A DNA stretch of 64,000 nucleotides from Gyromitra esculenta. Taxonomy: Eukaryota; Ascomycota; Pezizomycetes; Pezizales; Discinaceae. This document shows positions 22,701-36,757 of this stretch, in pieces (the stretch's first letter is position 1; each line of letters starts with the position of its first letter). The position numbers and the translations under genes were made by a program. The stretch is from contig JBCAML010000014.1 of the NCBI GenBank assembly GCA_038503075.1, positions 186,001 through 250,000 on the forward strand. Direction: 5' to 3'. The notes below the pieces were generated by a model. It ran no database searches, had not been told where the DNA came from, and saw only the letters and a program-made list of their open reading frames with translations.

Positions 22701-24417
22701 AAGTCACTGGGCCACATCGTGTCACGAATATGCATGTCTTACCAGCATGATTACGTTTATTCACGTTCTCTTAAGCAGGAAAACAAGACATGCATACGAA
22801 CCTCGAATATGTTGGGGTTTTACGCATTACATTAGATTACCCCACGAACATTACTGTCGAACAACGGCAGGGGTATGTCCCGAGGCCACAGTTGTATTGT
22901 CGCGTGTTCCTATTCTTCGATAACAAAAAACCATTGGAAGGGAATTGGTTCAAGTGAAACCCGTGAACCATATTGGGGGGAAGGAATCCATAACTTCGTA
23001 AAATTAATTTCCAGATGTTTTACTTGGTATTGCATTGACATTGCATATTTAAGACCAAATATGTCGTGGGGCAACAGTCTGGTAACAACAATAAACCGAA
23101 AAGCATTGGCTGACAGCTATTATAGCTAGCCTTGAGTTGGCAGATCTTTAAACTCCTGTCAGATTTAATAATATTAAGGTGTTTAAGAAGAGCTGATACT
23201 AAAATCTCAGGTACATATAATTAAAAGACCAAGTGGGCTGATAAAACGAGGCTAAGCTCGTATTATCTGCGATGAAAACCCTCAGATAAAGCGGAGCTGA
23301 AGAAAGATCACAAGGATGATCGCATCGGAGTGATATGCTAGATGATGATACGTAGTAGAAACACACACCCCACGAGTCACCAGGCACCGCAGATAAGTGA
23401 GGATTTTCAGCGTATTCGTCAACTTCCAATATCTCAGATACATGGGCGTCGGGCCCCCACACTCCATGATAACAGTCGCTGCACCACGTATTCTCCGCCT
23501 CGTAGACAGCATTGCTCATCTTGGTGTCGTCTATCTCCCACTCACGAATAGCCACGGGGAATTCAATCTTTGTGACGATTCCAAGTACTGGGATCGATTC
23601 GTTCTCCGGTAACACTCTTCTGTCAACGCCGTGTGACCGTATATCATCGAAGGATACGGTTTGATAATCGGATTGGTGTCATGGCCGAGGAGGGCCTTGT
23701 TGATCGTGATAACTTCGGCCTACACTTACGCCACCCAAAAGCATCATGCAAGCGCTGTTATCGTAATAGGGAATTGTATCCATTCTGTTTTTCATGGTAT
23801 TGGTGATCGGTGCAATTCTATGGAAGCTGTCATTCCCTTCACACAGGGTATGGCAAAAAAGATCGAGAGACCAGGGCCTACTAACAGGGCTCTGTGGCCA
23901 ATCCAACTGCTGGAATCTTGCTCAAAATATCTGGGAAACCAATAACAGCCCCGAATCCCAAGTGTCACGTTTCTCGATCTTTTTTGTCGTACGCTGTACT
24001 ACTGTCGAGCAGTAGCTATTCGTTGGTAGTCAAAAAATTATAACCACCGGATGGGTCTGGTTTTAAATCGGCCTATTGCATTAACCGAAGGTTATAAAAC
24101 CGTTGCGATTAGTTTGGTGAGATTTCGAGCAACCAAGATTCTAACACAAACAAGTAAATCAGTTTCTCTTCGTCAGCCGTGACACAGCTAGAGTCACATG
24201 ATCAACTTATATTCTCTTCTATAATAGTATTCATAGAAATTTCAAATACTCTCCATCAGCACAAACTCCGAAAGAAAAAAAAAAAACGTCATATTCCGAG
24301 TATGATACAAGAAACCAAGTGCTTACTACACCCCACAGCCTCATCTTGGTGCAATCAAGAAGCCCTCTACAAATTTATCCATCTCTTGGGATTCGCTCAT
24401 CCAGTTTTAACCCCTTC
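19736..24417. other. Long gene-poor block
   Basis: No recognisable gene apart from the unassigned frame at 23199-23678. It holds a T16 run at 20326-20341, a near-duplicate TGACATATCATAA shortly upstream of it and again further left (about 20255 and 20308), and a TACATGTA at 21084-21091. It looks like old, decayed intergenic DNA. Confidence 0.5.
23199..23678 (-). other. Unassigned open frame, 159 codons without an ATG start
   Basis: Continuous frame bounded upstream by TGA at 23681-23679. It encodes a protein-like, acidic sequence with IPVLGIVTKIEFPVAIREWE, a C..C pair in TWCSDCYHGVWGPDAH, and SEILEVDEYAENPHL. No ATG lies near its upstream end, so it would be an internal or last exon, or a remnant. 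A second stretch on the same strand at 23906-23679 (FHRIAPITNTMKNRMDTIPY) may be an upstream exon, but a joint in phase was not found. Family unknown. Confidence 0.3.
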
Positions 24418-24684
24418 TTAGACTTCTGGCCGTACAGGCTTCTCGACATAAAATCCCTTTGGCGGCCGTCTCTTCTCATGCATCTCCGCCTGAGTTAGGG
24501 CATTTTCGACCTCAGAAACGGCCAGTAATTCTTTGACTTTCATGATCATACCGGCAGCTTGGGGCGAAACTGGTTGGTAGACTGTCTTCATACGTTTTCG
24601 TAGGCCGAGGGCTTTAAGGACGCCGTTTTGGCGCTCGGTCATGCCAATGCCGGAGCGGATTAGGGTTATCTTAAAGAAGGGCAT
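24418..24684 (-). CDS. MRPL33: Mitochondrial large-subunit ribosomal protein uL30m
   Basis: Component of the mitochondrial 54S subunit, 88 aa, single exon, start ATG at 24684. The uL30 signature FFKITLIRSGIGMTERQNGV is followed by LKALGLRKRMKTVYQPVSP, and VKELLAVSEVE completes the ferredoxin-like fold. Length agrees with yeast Mrpl33 (about 86-99 aa). Nuclear-encoded and imported; the N-terminus itself probably acts as the targeting signal. It is divergent to KRR1 across 287 bp, pairing a mitoribosomal gene with a cytosolic ribosome-assembly gene. Confidence 0.93.
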   Translation of the reverse strand: MPFFKITLIRSGIGMTERQNGVLKALGLRKRMKTVYQPVSPQAAGMIMKVKELLAVSEVENALTQAEMHEKRRPPKGFYVEKPVRPEV

Positions 24685-26214
<1,530 letters not shown>

Positions 26215-27275
26215 CCTAGTTCTAAGGCGATGTCGGTATTTGTACAGTAGTTCACGATTAATTTGCGTCCAATGAGAGAATTCCCTGACATTTTTAGAAA
26301 ACCCTAATATTAGATTATTTCATGCCTTTAAGTGAGAGAATAGTAGCGAAGATTGAGACTTGCTATCATTAGAATCAGCATTCGAAGCTTCAATAAAACT
26401 TACTAACATACTACTAGAAATCCAGCCTGTACCCATCCGTCACATCCCCAATTCTGCAACCTCTTCCTTAGCAGCCAAATTTGCTCAGTATATTTCTATA
26501 TTTCCCCTTTCTGCGATTCCATTCAATACATTGCCCGAGCTAGCTGCGCAGGTACTACCTTTGCATTTACAGTAGTATGAAAACAAGCTTCAGCGCAGTC
26601 GCCATCTATTTTTAGACTCATTGGTAGTACGTTTATAATTAGTCAGGAAACTTCAAAGCCAGCGTTAACCACGTGTAAATTAGCTACCAATGCTGTTAAG
26701 AATCAACTAATCGTATGTGCGTATACTCAAATATTTCAGCATATGATTTGGACTATGATCGTGTGATGGACTATAATCATTATGACTCACGACCACTGTA
26801 CTTTAGATGATTCAAATAAAAAATAATTGCGGCAGGTAAAATCTGATTTTAAATTGACTATTCCTGGTACATTCAAGAGACTTATATAGAAAATATACTG
26901 GTATCTAAAACCAAACGAGGAATAACGTGGTGGCATTAACTCACAATTAGTTGAATAAGGGCAAGAAATATGAATTATCTCCCTCCTTAATCTAAACATA
27001 CACAAGCATATGCATATGGGAACAAAGCCCACAACGCCGAACACAAGAAATATGTCGATAGATTTAACATCTATAAAAATGTTCCATGAAAGCGGAACCA
27101 TAAAAACAGCTCAATGAATACATACGATATCCTGGATATAAAAATGGAAGCGGGATTAACAGCGCAACTTAGACATACCCTATCGCTGAAGTCATAGACT
27201 TACATATGCTTACAGATAGCGACCACTTGGAAATCAAAGAAAGAGCTGTACAGAGAATAATAGATACAGAACAGT
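26215..27275. other. Intergenic, no gene seen
   Basis: AT-rich spacer between KRR1 and the TPR relic; no convincing ORF or repeat. Confidence 0.55.
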
Positions 27276-29113
27276 TCACCTACTAGTCTCCCGTAGTATT
27301 TGCGTCTCTACTCGCAGCTTCTCTGCCTTCTCCAGCTACCCTTGTGTCTGATACGTTGCTCCTAGATATTACATTGAAACTAAAGTAACCGGATGATCCT
27401 CATTCAACACTTTCTTCCTTGCTTCTAAGACTTCGACACCCAACTTCTCTACCCTTTTTAGCCGCCTCTGGGGCCGATACGTTGAAGCCAAGCTAGTTGC
27501 TCTTCAAAAGTAAGTGCTTTGATGGTTCTCGCCAAGAACTCCCCTCTTCGTCTTGAGTGATAATACCACTAATGCTTCTGCCTTTTCCCACTTCTATTGC
27601 TTCGCATATCTTGAAGCTAGTTCGTTCACTAAATGTATGGCAACTAAATCGTCCTCACCTAGAACTCTACTCCTAACTTCTCTGCCGCTTCCGTCTTTCC
27701 TTGATCCCAATACGTCACTGCTAAGGCGACTATTCAAGATAGGGTGTCTGGGTGATCTTCGCCTAGGGCTCTCTTTCTCGCCTCCAGCACTTCTACAATG
27801 ATCAACTCTTCTATTTCTTCCAAGTTTCCTCAATCCCGATACATTATCGCCAAGTTATCCATCGAAAGCAGGGATTCTGGATCTTCCTTGCCTAAAGCCC
27901 TTCTCCTCGTTTCCGCTAGTTGCATTTCCAACCTCTCCGCCTTTCATACAACCCTTGACGCCAGTACGATACTGCAAGATTACTCGTTAAAGCTAGAGTT
28001 TCAGGACGTTCTTTGCCCAACCCTCTGTTCACCGATTCTAGCACTTGTTTTCCTAAGCTTTGTGCCTCTGCTAATTGTCCTTATTTTCGGTATGTTTCCA
28101 AATTTATCGTTGAAGCTATTGTGTCTAGATGATGCTTTCCCAATGTCTTCCTCCCTCCTTCGAAAATTGTCACCTCGAACTCTTCTACCTTCTCCAGCTG
28201 TCCTCGACTAGCACATAGCAAAGCCAGGCTATTCACCGAACTTAGGATATCCGGATAGTCCTTGCTTAAAATCCTCTTCCTCGCCTCAAATACAGTCAAC
28301 TCTAAATCCTCTTCCTTCTCCAACTCTCTCTTATCTGAGTATGCTGCATGCCGCTAGATTCTCCATTGAAGCCAGGTGTTTGGATGATCATTGCCTATAC
28401 CCTGAGAAGTACTTCTAGTACCTCTACTTCTAATTGCTCTACATTTTCCCTCCGACCTTGATCCGCATACGTTACTGCCAAGTTCCCCATTGAAAGCAGA
28501 GTTTCCGGATGGCCCTTCTCTTAAGCTCTCTTCCCGCCTCAACCGTCGCCACTTTCAACTCAATGCCAAGTGGTTCATTGAATGTAGTGTGGCTATGTGA
28601 TCTTTGCCCAAAAATTGCTTCATACTTTCTGCTACTACCACTTCTAGGCTCCCCGCCTTTTCGAAGTCCCCCTGCTGCTAATATATATTCGCTAAGTCAA
28701 GAATTGGAAATCAAGTGCCCTGACAGTCTTCCTCATACAATCTTCTCTTCGCTTCTAGCACTTTTACTGCCTGTTTTTCCGCCTTTTCGAGTTGTCCTAG
28801 ACCATAATATATAAGTAACTGCTAGATTGCTCATTGAGTTTAAAGTGTCTATATAGTTCTTACTAATGAATCTCTTTCTAAGCTCTAGAGCTTGGATTTG
28901 GAGATCTGCAGCCTTTTGGTACAGTCTTCGATGGTGGTAAACTTTCGAAATTTTTCCCGGAACCAAAGAATATTCATTGATTGGGTCTTCGATGGAGTCT
29001 TTCAATATTTGATTCCGGTATTTTATAGTAGCGTCCAAATGTAAGATTATGAGGCCTTCAAATTTGGGAGATTCCTGGGGTGTTCTGTTCCCGATTGTCT
29101 TTCCTAGTACCAT
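27276..29113 (-). pseudogene. Relic of a kinesin-light-chain-type TPR array
   Basis: About 13 degenerate 42-residue TPR units (126 bp period) can be read from 28940 down to 27280 by changing frame. Clear pieces are AADLQIQALELRKRFISK, then QLEKAEKQAVKVLEAKRRL, GDFEKAGSLEVVVAESMKQF, HPETLLSMGNLAVTYADQG, LELTVFEARKRILSKDYPD, IVEVLEARKRALGEDHPDTL and VLEARKKVLNEDHPVTL. Each is the usual E-A-R-K-R-x-L-G-x-x-H-P-D-T-L pattern. Stops (TGA and TAG) and frameshifts interrupt almost every second repeat, so no functional protein is possible. Such arrays normally follow an NB-ARC or other NTPase domain in fungi; none is visible upstream, where only about 60 unfamiliar codons (29113-28940) stay open. Confidence 0.8.
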
Positions 29114-31647
29114 GACCACAACCTTAGCTTGTTGGATTTTATCTGGTGCACTGGGGCGTTTGCGAGCCCAGTATGCAAAACAGGACGAATAAAAACCCTA
29201 AGGAGGTCTATTTCAAGTGAGGTTGTTGGTGATTGCTTTCTTTTCGCTAGAGAATATGAGAAAAGTAGATCGATATGATCCTTAACTTCAAAATCTAAAT
29301 GTCGTTGGTGTCAGCTCTCCGTTATAATTAGCTTTTTATATAGAGATAATCGGAACATCGCTGAACAAAACTATTCGTGAAATAGATATATGACGATTCA
29401 TGCAAATAAAATCGGCGATTTCCAATCAAGCACGGGATGTTGTTGACCACCAAGACGAGTTTGAGATACTGAGTGGTGCTTTATTTTCTATAACAAAATA
29501 GTTTTCTACCTTTTTGACACTGTGAGTCAATTTCCTGATATTTTTTGCAGTGAAGGATATTAGTTTCACGGATCGATCTGTCTAGCGACTGTTGTTATAC
29601 CTTACCATTACTATCTTCATCTACGAATATCTTTTCTTCAATGTCATCGTTGGACATAAAGCCGAGTAGTAGTAAAATAAAGCGGCTGGAGGCAGGCGGC
29701 CACGCCGCTGGAAAACCAACTCTGACTTTCAGCCCCCCGCCCTTCAAACAATGAACCTACACACCTAGCAAATGGCGCTGAAAATAGAGTATTTCTCAGG
29801 GACTCGAGATTGCATACGTAAGGCTTGAACAACGGCCCCGTTCATAAAGGTAGGAAAATAAGGGCAAATCAAAGCTGTTGATGAGGTACATAGTCTCCTT
29901 CTGAAGAAACATTAATATGCACGCCAAGGCTTAGTGGTCCATACGATACGTCGATTTAAAGGACAAGTTCTCAGCCTTGTGGTCAGTCTAATTACAATAT
30001 AGCTTGTATTTAACCTCAGGAAGCCCATCACGATCCCATGCATAATAGCGCACAGGCTTTGGTGTGCCTACCGCCTTCTATGATAGGCAGCATAATGATG
30101 CAATACGAGGCAAAGTCACAAAAAGGAAGTTCAACCAACTTGTATCGTATGGATTGATTTGTTCCCGGATTTTATGTGGGAATTAGTTTCAATGGGGATG
30201 ACCTTTTCCTGATGATCTCATCGAAGAAAATCGATGTTACGGAAGGGGTTTAACAGGGTAGGATTTATACTATTAACTAAACCCTAAATACAGCAAAGAT
30301 ATGACAGGTGCATGGTCTAAATATTGGCATCTTCTTTCGTGTGTAGATCCAGCACTCTGTCCGTGCCGGTTATACGAGCACTTATCATGATAAGGTCACA
30401 GATGCTTCTGTGCTATCTAATAAGTTATTTCTGGCTGCGAGACTACGGGTATCGGTAGACTTAACGCGAAAAGCGAATTTTATCATGCTGAAAGACTCTT
30501 CCCGGGAAGTAGGCTAATTAAATGAGCCATCAAATTCTTGGACGAACATTGCTGTTTTCCTAATATTTACTCTACCAGAATCTAACAAATCACTCTGAAA
30601 TGATACTCTATTCGCTACCTATTGATGGTCTGCGATAACTGTCAGATCGCTATCTAGTCTCGGCATTGAGATGTTCGAGAAGGGAAATGACGTTCCCCAC
30701 AGTGGGTCGGCCGATAACGAGGCGCACACAACTCAATGATAAGCGTTTTCAGCCCTAACATGACCACCCGGCGCTAGTCCACCTGAGGTAGAAACCAAGA
30801 CATCGCTACTAACAGCTCCCTTAAATTTGAAGAGAGCTTGATCAGTATAATATTTTAGTTTATATCGTCTTCGATTCATACATAAACCAACTTAAATGAA
30901 AAATTAGTAAAGAAAACTACATGTAGTTAAACCCCAATTCCACACACTCAGAAGCCCTTTTCATGCGAAACTAATACTAAGTGTGTCGCACTATAGGCGC
31001 TAGTCCAACATATTATCACGCATTGGATTCATGTGGCGGATCTTGATTGTAAGTTGAACCAACCAATCATGAAGAAAGAGTCTCGCAAACTATTAAGGGT
31101 TGGTCGACAGCAATAAATTGTAAGTACCCCCGGCAATACGCTGCAAGACGGTCCTGGTGCTAATAGAATCCTGGAAATGTGGAAGCACAATATATTAAAA
31201 GTAATTTAGGTTGCTTTTAATAGAGTATCTCGGGTTTGACCGAGCAACCTCAGCTAAAGATTTAAAATAAAAATAAAAACAGTCTATAACTACCAGTACC
31301 AACCACGCTACATATTTAATGTTCAACACTATGCCTTCAAACTTCATCGCTGTCATAATCGTTATTATTGACCAGCAGTATGCATTGTCAATAAACGTGC
31401 AAGATCGTCCAAGGAAAGAAAAAGAAAAGAATCGTGAATGGGAAAAACTATGGGACAGAAAAAAGAATACTAAGCAATTGCCACTTCGACTTTACACTTT
31501 TTTTATCGAGGAAGGAAATATAAGATGTGATCAAGGGAAAAGATACAAATTATAATCATCAAGAAGAAAGTCGCTTCTGCAGGTTCCGTCCTGCAGTTTA
31601 CCGAAAACACACGTATAATCTAACGAAACAAGTAAGAAAGAAAAGGC
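29114..31647. other. Long intergenic stretch, no gene recognised
   Basis: AT-rich DNA beyond the TPR relic. Short fragments only. Around 30640-30840 on the minus strand is a protein-like stretch with one stop that I could not assign. A TACATGTA lies at 30918-30925. Confidence 0.5.
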
Positions 31648-34600
31648 TTAGTCTCCAAGAGCCTTTCTAAGGTCATTCCATCTATTCTTCAACAGGTCGT
31701 AGTCTTCATTAATCTGCATGCAGCCACGTTCATTAGTACAAATTGGATTTTGAGACCTGCACCAGAGGGATTTGTGCTCACCGTTGCCAACTGCATCTTG
31801 GTGCTAACCAGATCCTTTTCCATCTCCATCATATTCTCCTCCAGTGCCTGATTTTCGGTGTGTACAGCTAAATTCTTCTCCATAAGGACACGCATTTCTT
31901 CCTTGAAGCGGTCTTCAATATCCTGTGGTTGTTTGTCAAGAGACTCTTTCAAAATCTCAACCTTCCCCTTCAGTTCTTCGTTTTCGTCCGCGAGCTGATC
32001 ATTCTTAACCTTGAGTTCAACCTCGCTGCTAGCAATCCTCACGTATTCTCGATTGAGTTCCTCATTTTGCTCTTCTAATTTCTTCACTTTCAATGCCGAA
32101 TTCAAGTTTGCCCGACGAAGTCCTTCAAGCTCAAGTTCAGCCTCTCGCTTCGTTCGCACTATTTCCTCCCACTCATGCTCATAACGGTCAAGCGTTTCCT
32201 GTGAGATTTTGATGGTGCACGCATCCTGTACCATTAAATTTGCCCGATATACTTCCTTCTCGCCGCCATTCCCGAAGAATCCGGCTTCTTTGACACTTGA
32301 CGCACTTGGTGTGGCATCTAAATAAACATCGAATAGCCGTTCCTTTAAGAATGGCCCTAAATTATCGAAATCCATTCCGAGAATAGTGCTTGCATTCTTC
32401 CCCATCATGACGATTCCAAATTTGAGAATTGGGCCTTCTAGACCTTCGCTGAAAAGAAGGTCGAATACCCTCAGAGCTAATTGTAACGGGAATTTGTAAG
32501 TGAAAAGTGTAAGAAACCATTGTGCTGCGTAAAGTGACGATTCGATGCCTTGGCGCTTCAGGTGGATGGCAATTCTAGGTTCGTAATCTTCTAAAATCCT
32601 GTCATACTGAAAAAGTCGAAGCTCAAGGCCTTTCATTTTATCCTGAAACATTGTCCGCAGCTTATATTTATTCATGAGTCTAACGAAAACGCAAAAAGCT
32701 TCTTCCTCGGTCATCTAGTTAGGGTTTTAGTAAAAAATCTATAAAGAAACAGAGGTTGTCGAAGGAACCTGAGCATACGTTAAGCAGTAGAACAGTTGCG
32801 ATAAAGGTCATCCCTTGCGTGTAGCCAACCTCAGGATCGAAAAGTGCGTAGGCTTTGCAGACGCCCATAAGCGCCTTCTGATCAACCTTATATTTTCCGA
32901 AACTGGTTCTTTCGCCTAGATCCTTTTTAATAACCTTCTCTAATTGTGCAACAGATTTTCCCCAGGCACCGCCTTGGGTAATTCTCTTAGGATCTGGCTT
33001 TGCACTGGTAAGTGATCCTAATCTCGGAGAGGATGACTGGCTAGATGGTGGTGAAGGATCCCAAAGCCAATGACTTCCGAAAATCGGACGCGCATCTTCT
33101 GCAGTAGCAGTCCCAGCGAGGGCCACGACATCTCGATACATAGCTTCCAGTTCTAGGGATTTGCTGGACGCCATACTTTGCCATATCGTTCCTCTCAATG
33201 TTGTCGGGATGCCTGCCTGGACTGCCTGGCTAAGCTCGGCAGGCTTTTCAGCAGCAACTTTATCGGCATCATCAACAATAGCTTGCCAGAGATCCCAGTC
33301 AATCTCGTCCTCTTTAGTCGACGAAGCAGCAGGAACTGAACCAGTCGAAGCAGCCTCTTCCTGAGGAGGGGCTGCAGGCGTGGTTCCAAATCCGATCACC
33401 GAAAACATTGAACCCCTGCTTGCGGTATCATTGTTGGCGTCCTCCTCGCTAGGCGGAGACATGCCTTCCCGAGCTTCTCTTATCTTCCTAAAGTTCTCTC
33501 TCAAGTTTTGAGTCCCTCTCACTGCTTCGTTTTCCTTCTCTTCCCTTTCAGCTTCTAGTGCATGCAACCATGACTCGTTATTACCTTGCATCGTGGGTGC
33601 ATTTGAAGCCACAGAGGCCAAAGTGGCTATTGATGAAGCAGTGGCTCTCCTGGAATTTGGCTGTGTGGGGGCAGGTGCCGGAGCAGGCGTTACTGCAGGG
33701 GTGCTGGCGCTTGAGCGAAGCCAACTAAAGGGTGATCTTCTCACGGGGGGCGGGGGAGGTTGAGGAACTACTGCCGGTGGAGCAGGTATTGGAGGGGGGG
33801 GGAGTGGAGCAGATAGCTTTCGTGGAGGGAGTGCTGGAGGTGCTCCTTTAGATGTAGTAGTAGAGATTTGGGAACTGGTTGATGATCTAGAAAATCGATT
33901 TGTAAACGATTCGACTATAGATGTAGGTGATGTAGATATAGTTGATGAAGCTTCGGCAGCACCAGCTACTGCATCCTTCGGTGGGGGGAGCTCATCGATG
34001 AGTGAAACCTCATCAAGGGAGGAGGTAGATATGCGGCGCTGGCTTAGGGGTGATTTTGGCATCCCAGTCTCACTCAGAGAACCGTTAATAGTAGTAGCAG
34101 GGGTTATCGTTATCGATTGCTGGCTATCACGATTGTGTGTCGGGGAAGTCGAGGTAGTTGGTGATTGTGGAGCATCTGTCTTAGAGGAACCCATGGAGAG
34201 GAGGGATGATTGAGTAAGACTGCGGGTCAGAAGATTAGGCCCAGAGGACTCCGGAGCATCTGCAAATCCATCTTCAGAACTTGTGTCCTGGAAAGGCAGA
34301 GTATAGGTATCAGCAAGAGCAGCAGGAGAAGTGATAGTAATTTGGGTCATCAAGCAAGTTTTATTGTTTTCCTAGGAGACAGTATGGATGTTGGGAGATG
34401 ATGAAGAAGCAAGGAGAGTGGAGGGCGAGAGAACTGGTGAGGCTAAGAAGATAGGAGTCTGTGCATAGAATAGGGGAATGGGCACGATGATCGTAGAAGT
34501 AGCTTCTCGTTTAATAAAACCCAGAGTAAGATGCATCAAGGAATTCCAAGCTTGAAAAAATCAAGGGGAAGGGAGAGGGAGGTAGGACGAACGGAATGAG

Positions 34601-34810
34601 ATAATGAGATAACGAAACACGACATACCTCATTCGCATCGTGACTGCCACCATCAGTACCTTCGTTTCTCACGTCTCTGGACTCCGCGGAGGCAGCAGAC
34701 TTAACAGAGGAGAGAGATTCTCTGCTTTGTTCCTCATTATTGCGAAGGCCTGCGGTGGCAGTAAGATTGGAGACTTCTCCTTCTTCATTCTTGGCTTCGT
34801 TGTCGGACAT
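31648..34810 (-). CDS. GYP5: TBC-domain Rab GTPase-activating protein (Gyp5-like)
   Basis: GAP for Ypt/Rab GTPases in ER-Golgi and exocytic traffic. Exons 34810-34628, 34287-32779, 32714-31782 and 31713-31648 join in phase to 896 aa. I chose ATG 34810 (MSDNEAKNEEGE) with donor GTATGT and acceptor CTTTCCAG over the in-exon ATG at 34350, because the join gives a continuous acidic N-terminus (NE|DTSSEDGFADAPESSG). Residues 1-400 are Ser/Pro-rich and disordered, including proline runs. The TBC domain runs from about 410 to 640. Its arginine finger lies in IKKDLGERTSF (about R521) and its glutamine finger in VGYTQGMTF (about Q552). A long coiled coil covers about 735-870, and the end NEDYDLLKNRWNDLRKALGD is typical of Gyp5/Gyl1. 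The gene is complete. Confidence 0.9.
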
Positions 34811-36757
34811 CTTGACGTTGCTGCCGTTATGGTAGGGATAGTTGTGGTTGGTGGTGGTGATGTTTCTATTTACTACAACCGTTGCAATCACAACCTGAGG
34901 AGCGAACTATCCAGGAAGCAGGGTCTTGCAACGGAAGGCCGCTAGGAGATGTTTCGATATTGAATGTAATGAAGCTTCGTTTGCATTAAAGGGACACTAG
35001 GCGGCCAATGTATTTTCTCCAGGAAGTGCTATCGTATTTCACGTATCGTTTCAGGTTGAACAACAAAAACAAAGATCCCCGGGACGTTACTTAAGCCGTT
35101 GCTATGTTGGTTTCCTAAAGGTGTCCACTTCCCTCCAGAACAACGGATCTCCCAAGATGCTTGGTCGGGGACGATCAAGCAGCGTGCCAGGGAACGATAT
35201 GCGACGGCCAGCCGGTAAAGAAAAATGTCAAATCAAGAACTAACACAGCACCAGTTGGCAAATGTTCTTTCGAGGGGTGGAGCAGAGATGGTGGAGCAAA
35301 GCAAGCACTCCTGCCAATTTATTTTGGGGCACACTCACCTATATATTTGTGGATGCATTTGGCTGGGGATCGGTAAGACAGGAAACGCGCGGTGGGGCCT
35401 GGAAGGGGTAGAGCAAGGGCAGGATGCGGTTTAGTCACGACAAACCGCTGCAGGTCGGGTCAGGGAATGCCATGCGGCCACAACCATGCTGCTGGCGGCT
35501 CTACCGTAGCCATAGACAGATAATTCGTTCGAAGCGCCTCGAGCAAGCGCCCAATAGAATAGCAGTGCGGAGACAAGAGAAGACCCAGCAGCTTAGTTGG
35601 GAACAGCAGGTACTTTGACAAGAGTGGTTGTATGGGGCGGTTGTAAAGGATACATGTAACCATAAGTGAGTGGTCCAATAGGAGAATACTTGCAGGGCTA
35701 GGATAGCGAGAATGTAATATTACAGGACTTATCGATGTGTGACCTTTAGATAACTATTGATTGCATTATCTATTACCCGTGAGTAGAGCAGAGATTTCGG
35801 CACTCAGGATGGACTTTTATGTTAGCAAACATTAGTCGGACGTGTTTCTTCCGAGTCCCCCAGAGTCTCCAAGCTCCGTCAAAGCTCAACCCATTCGGGA
35901 TCACGGGGCTTTCCTTGTTGGGATGCAGACGGAAGTACATACTACAGCTGTGGACTGTACGCACCGTTTGCACAGACAATTGCGGTGGGCAGTAGAAGCC
36001 GTGAGAACATGTATGTACATGTAGGTAATGGGAGAGGTTGGACTTGTTGCTAGCTGAGCAGCGGAAAGCTTGCCAGTGAAAAGCTCCCAATTGGGCCTCA
36101 GAGCTGCAGCTGCCTTGTCGCGTCGTTAACGGTTGCCTGAATTCATCATCCTCCCGGTTACCCTGCGAAAAGCAACCAAAGGTTATCCACGCCCAATCCT
36201 TCGCTGGTGCTTCCCCTCCATCTATCTGGATCAAATCATCATCTCCCCCGCTCTCCCCCGCCCTCATCCAACTTCTTTTTAAAAGAATAGCCCAGCAACG
36301 TAGAGACCTGCACTCTCTTTCTGTCTGTCTGTTCTATTCTCCCATCACGTATTCCCCATCACCCATCACCGAATATTCATCCTCTCCCTCTCTTTCTCCG
36401 TATTCATTTCCTTATCTTGTGACGGGTTTGTTCACTTGCAATACTCACTACTAATCTAACACAGCCAAAAACTAACAGCTTACGTTCTCTGCTATACTTG
36501 CTCCAAAATTTCGTTGCTTGCAGAAGCTCCCAGAACGCCTACTGTGTTGCTGGCACGAGGCCGACGTGACGTGACGCAAGCGAGCGCAACAAACTTCTCC
36601 CAAAAGTCTCCCACTACACTACCATCGTCATCTATCTAAAGACACCACATTTCGCTGTTTATCATCACAGCCTTTGGATCAACTGCTTTTCCCTGATTTC
36701 TAGTTGCTGTAAAGAATCGATAATTTGTTCCTTGAGTTCTCTAGAACAAACCTTGCT
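34811..36757. other. Intergenic, upstream of both GYP5-like and TOM1-like genes
   Basis: Nearly 2 kb between divergent starts. The stretch before 36758 is pyrimidine-rich, as expected for a fungal leader. TACATGTA occurs at 35651 and 36016. A 164-codon ATG ORF on the minus strand (36267-35773) has no recognisable feature. Confidence 0.55.

Noticed and set aside
24037..24094. Short inverted repeat TATAACC / GGTTATA
   Set aside because: Seven-base arms with a 44-bp gap are expected by chance in this AT-rich DNA.
35773..36267. 164-codon ATG ORF on the minus strand upstream of TOM1
   Set aside because: No domain, uneven composition, and it overlaps the likely TOM1 promoter; probably chance.
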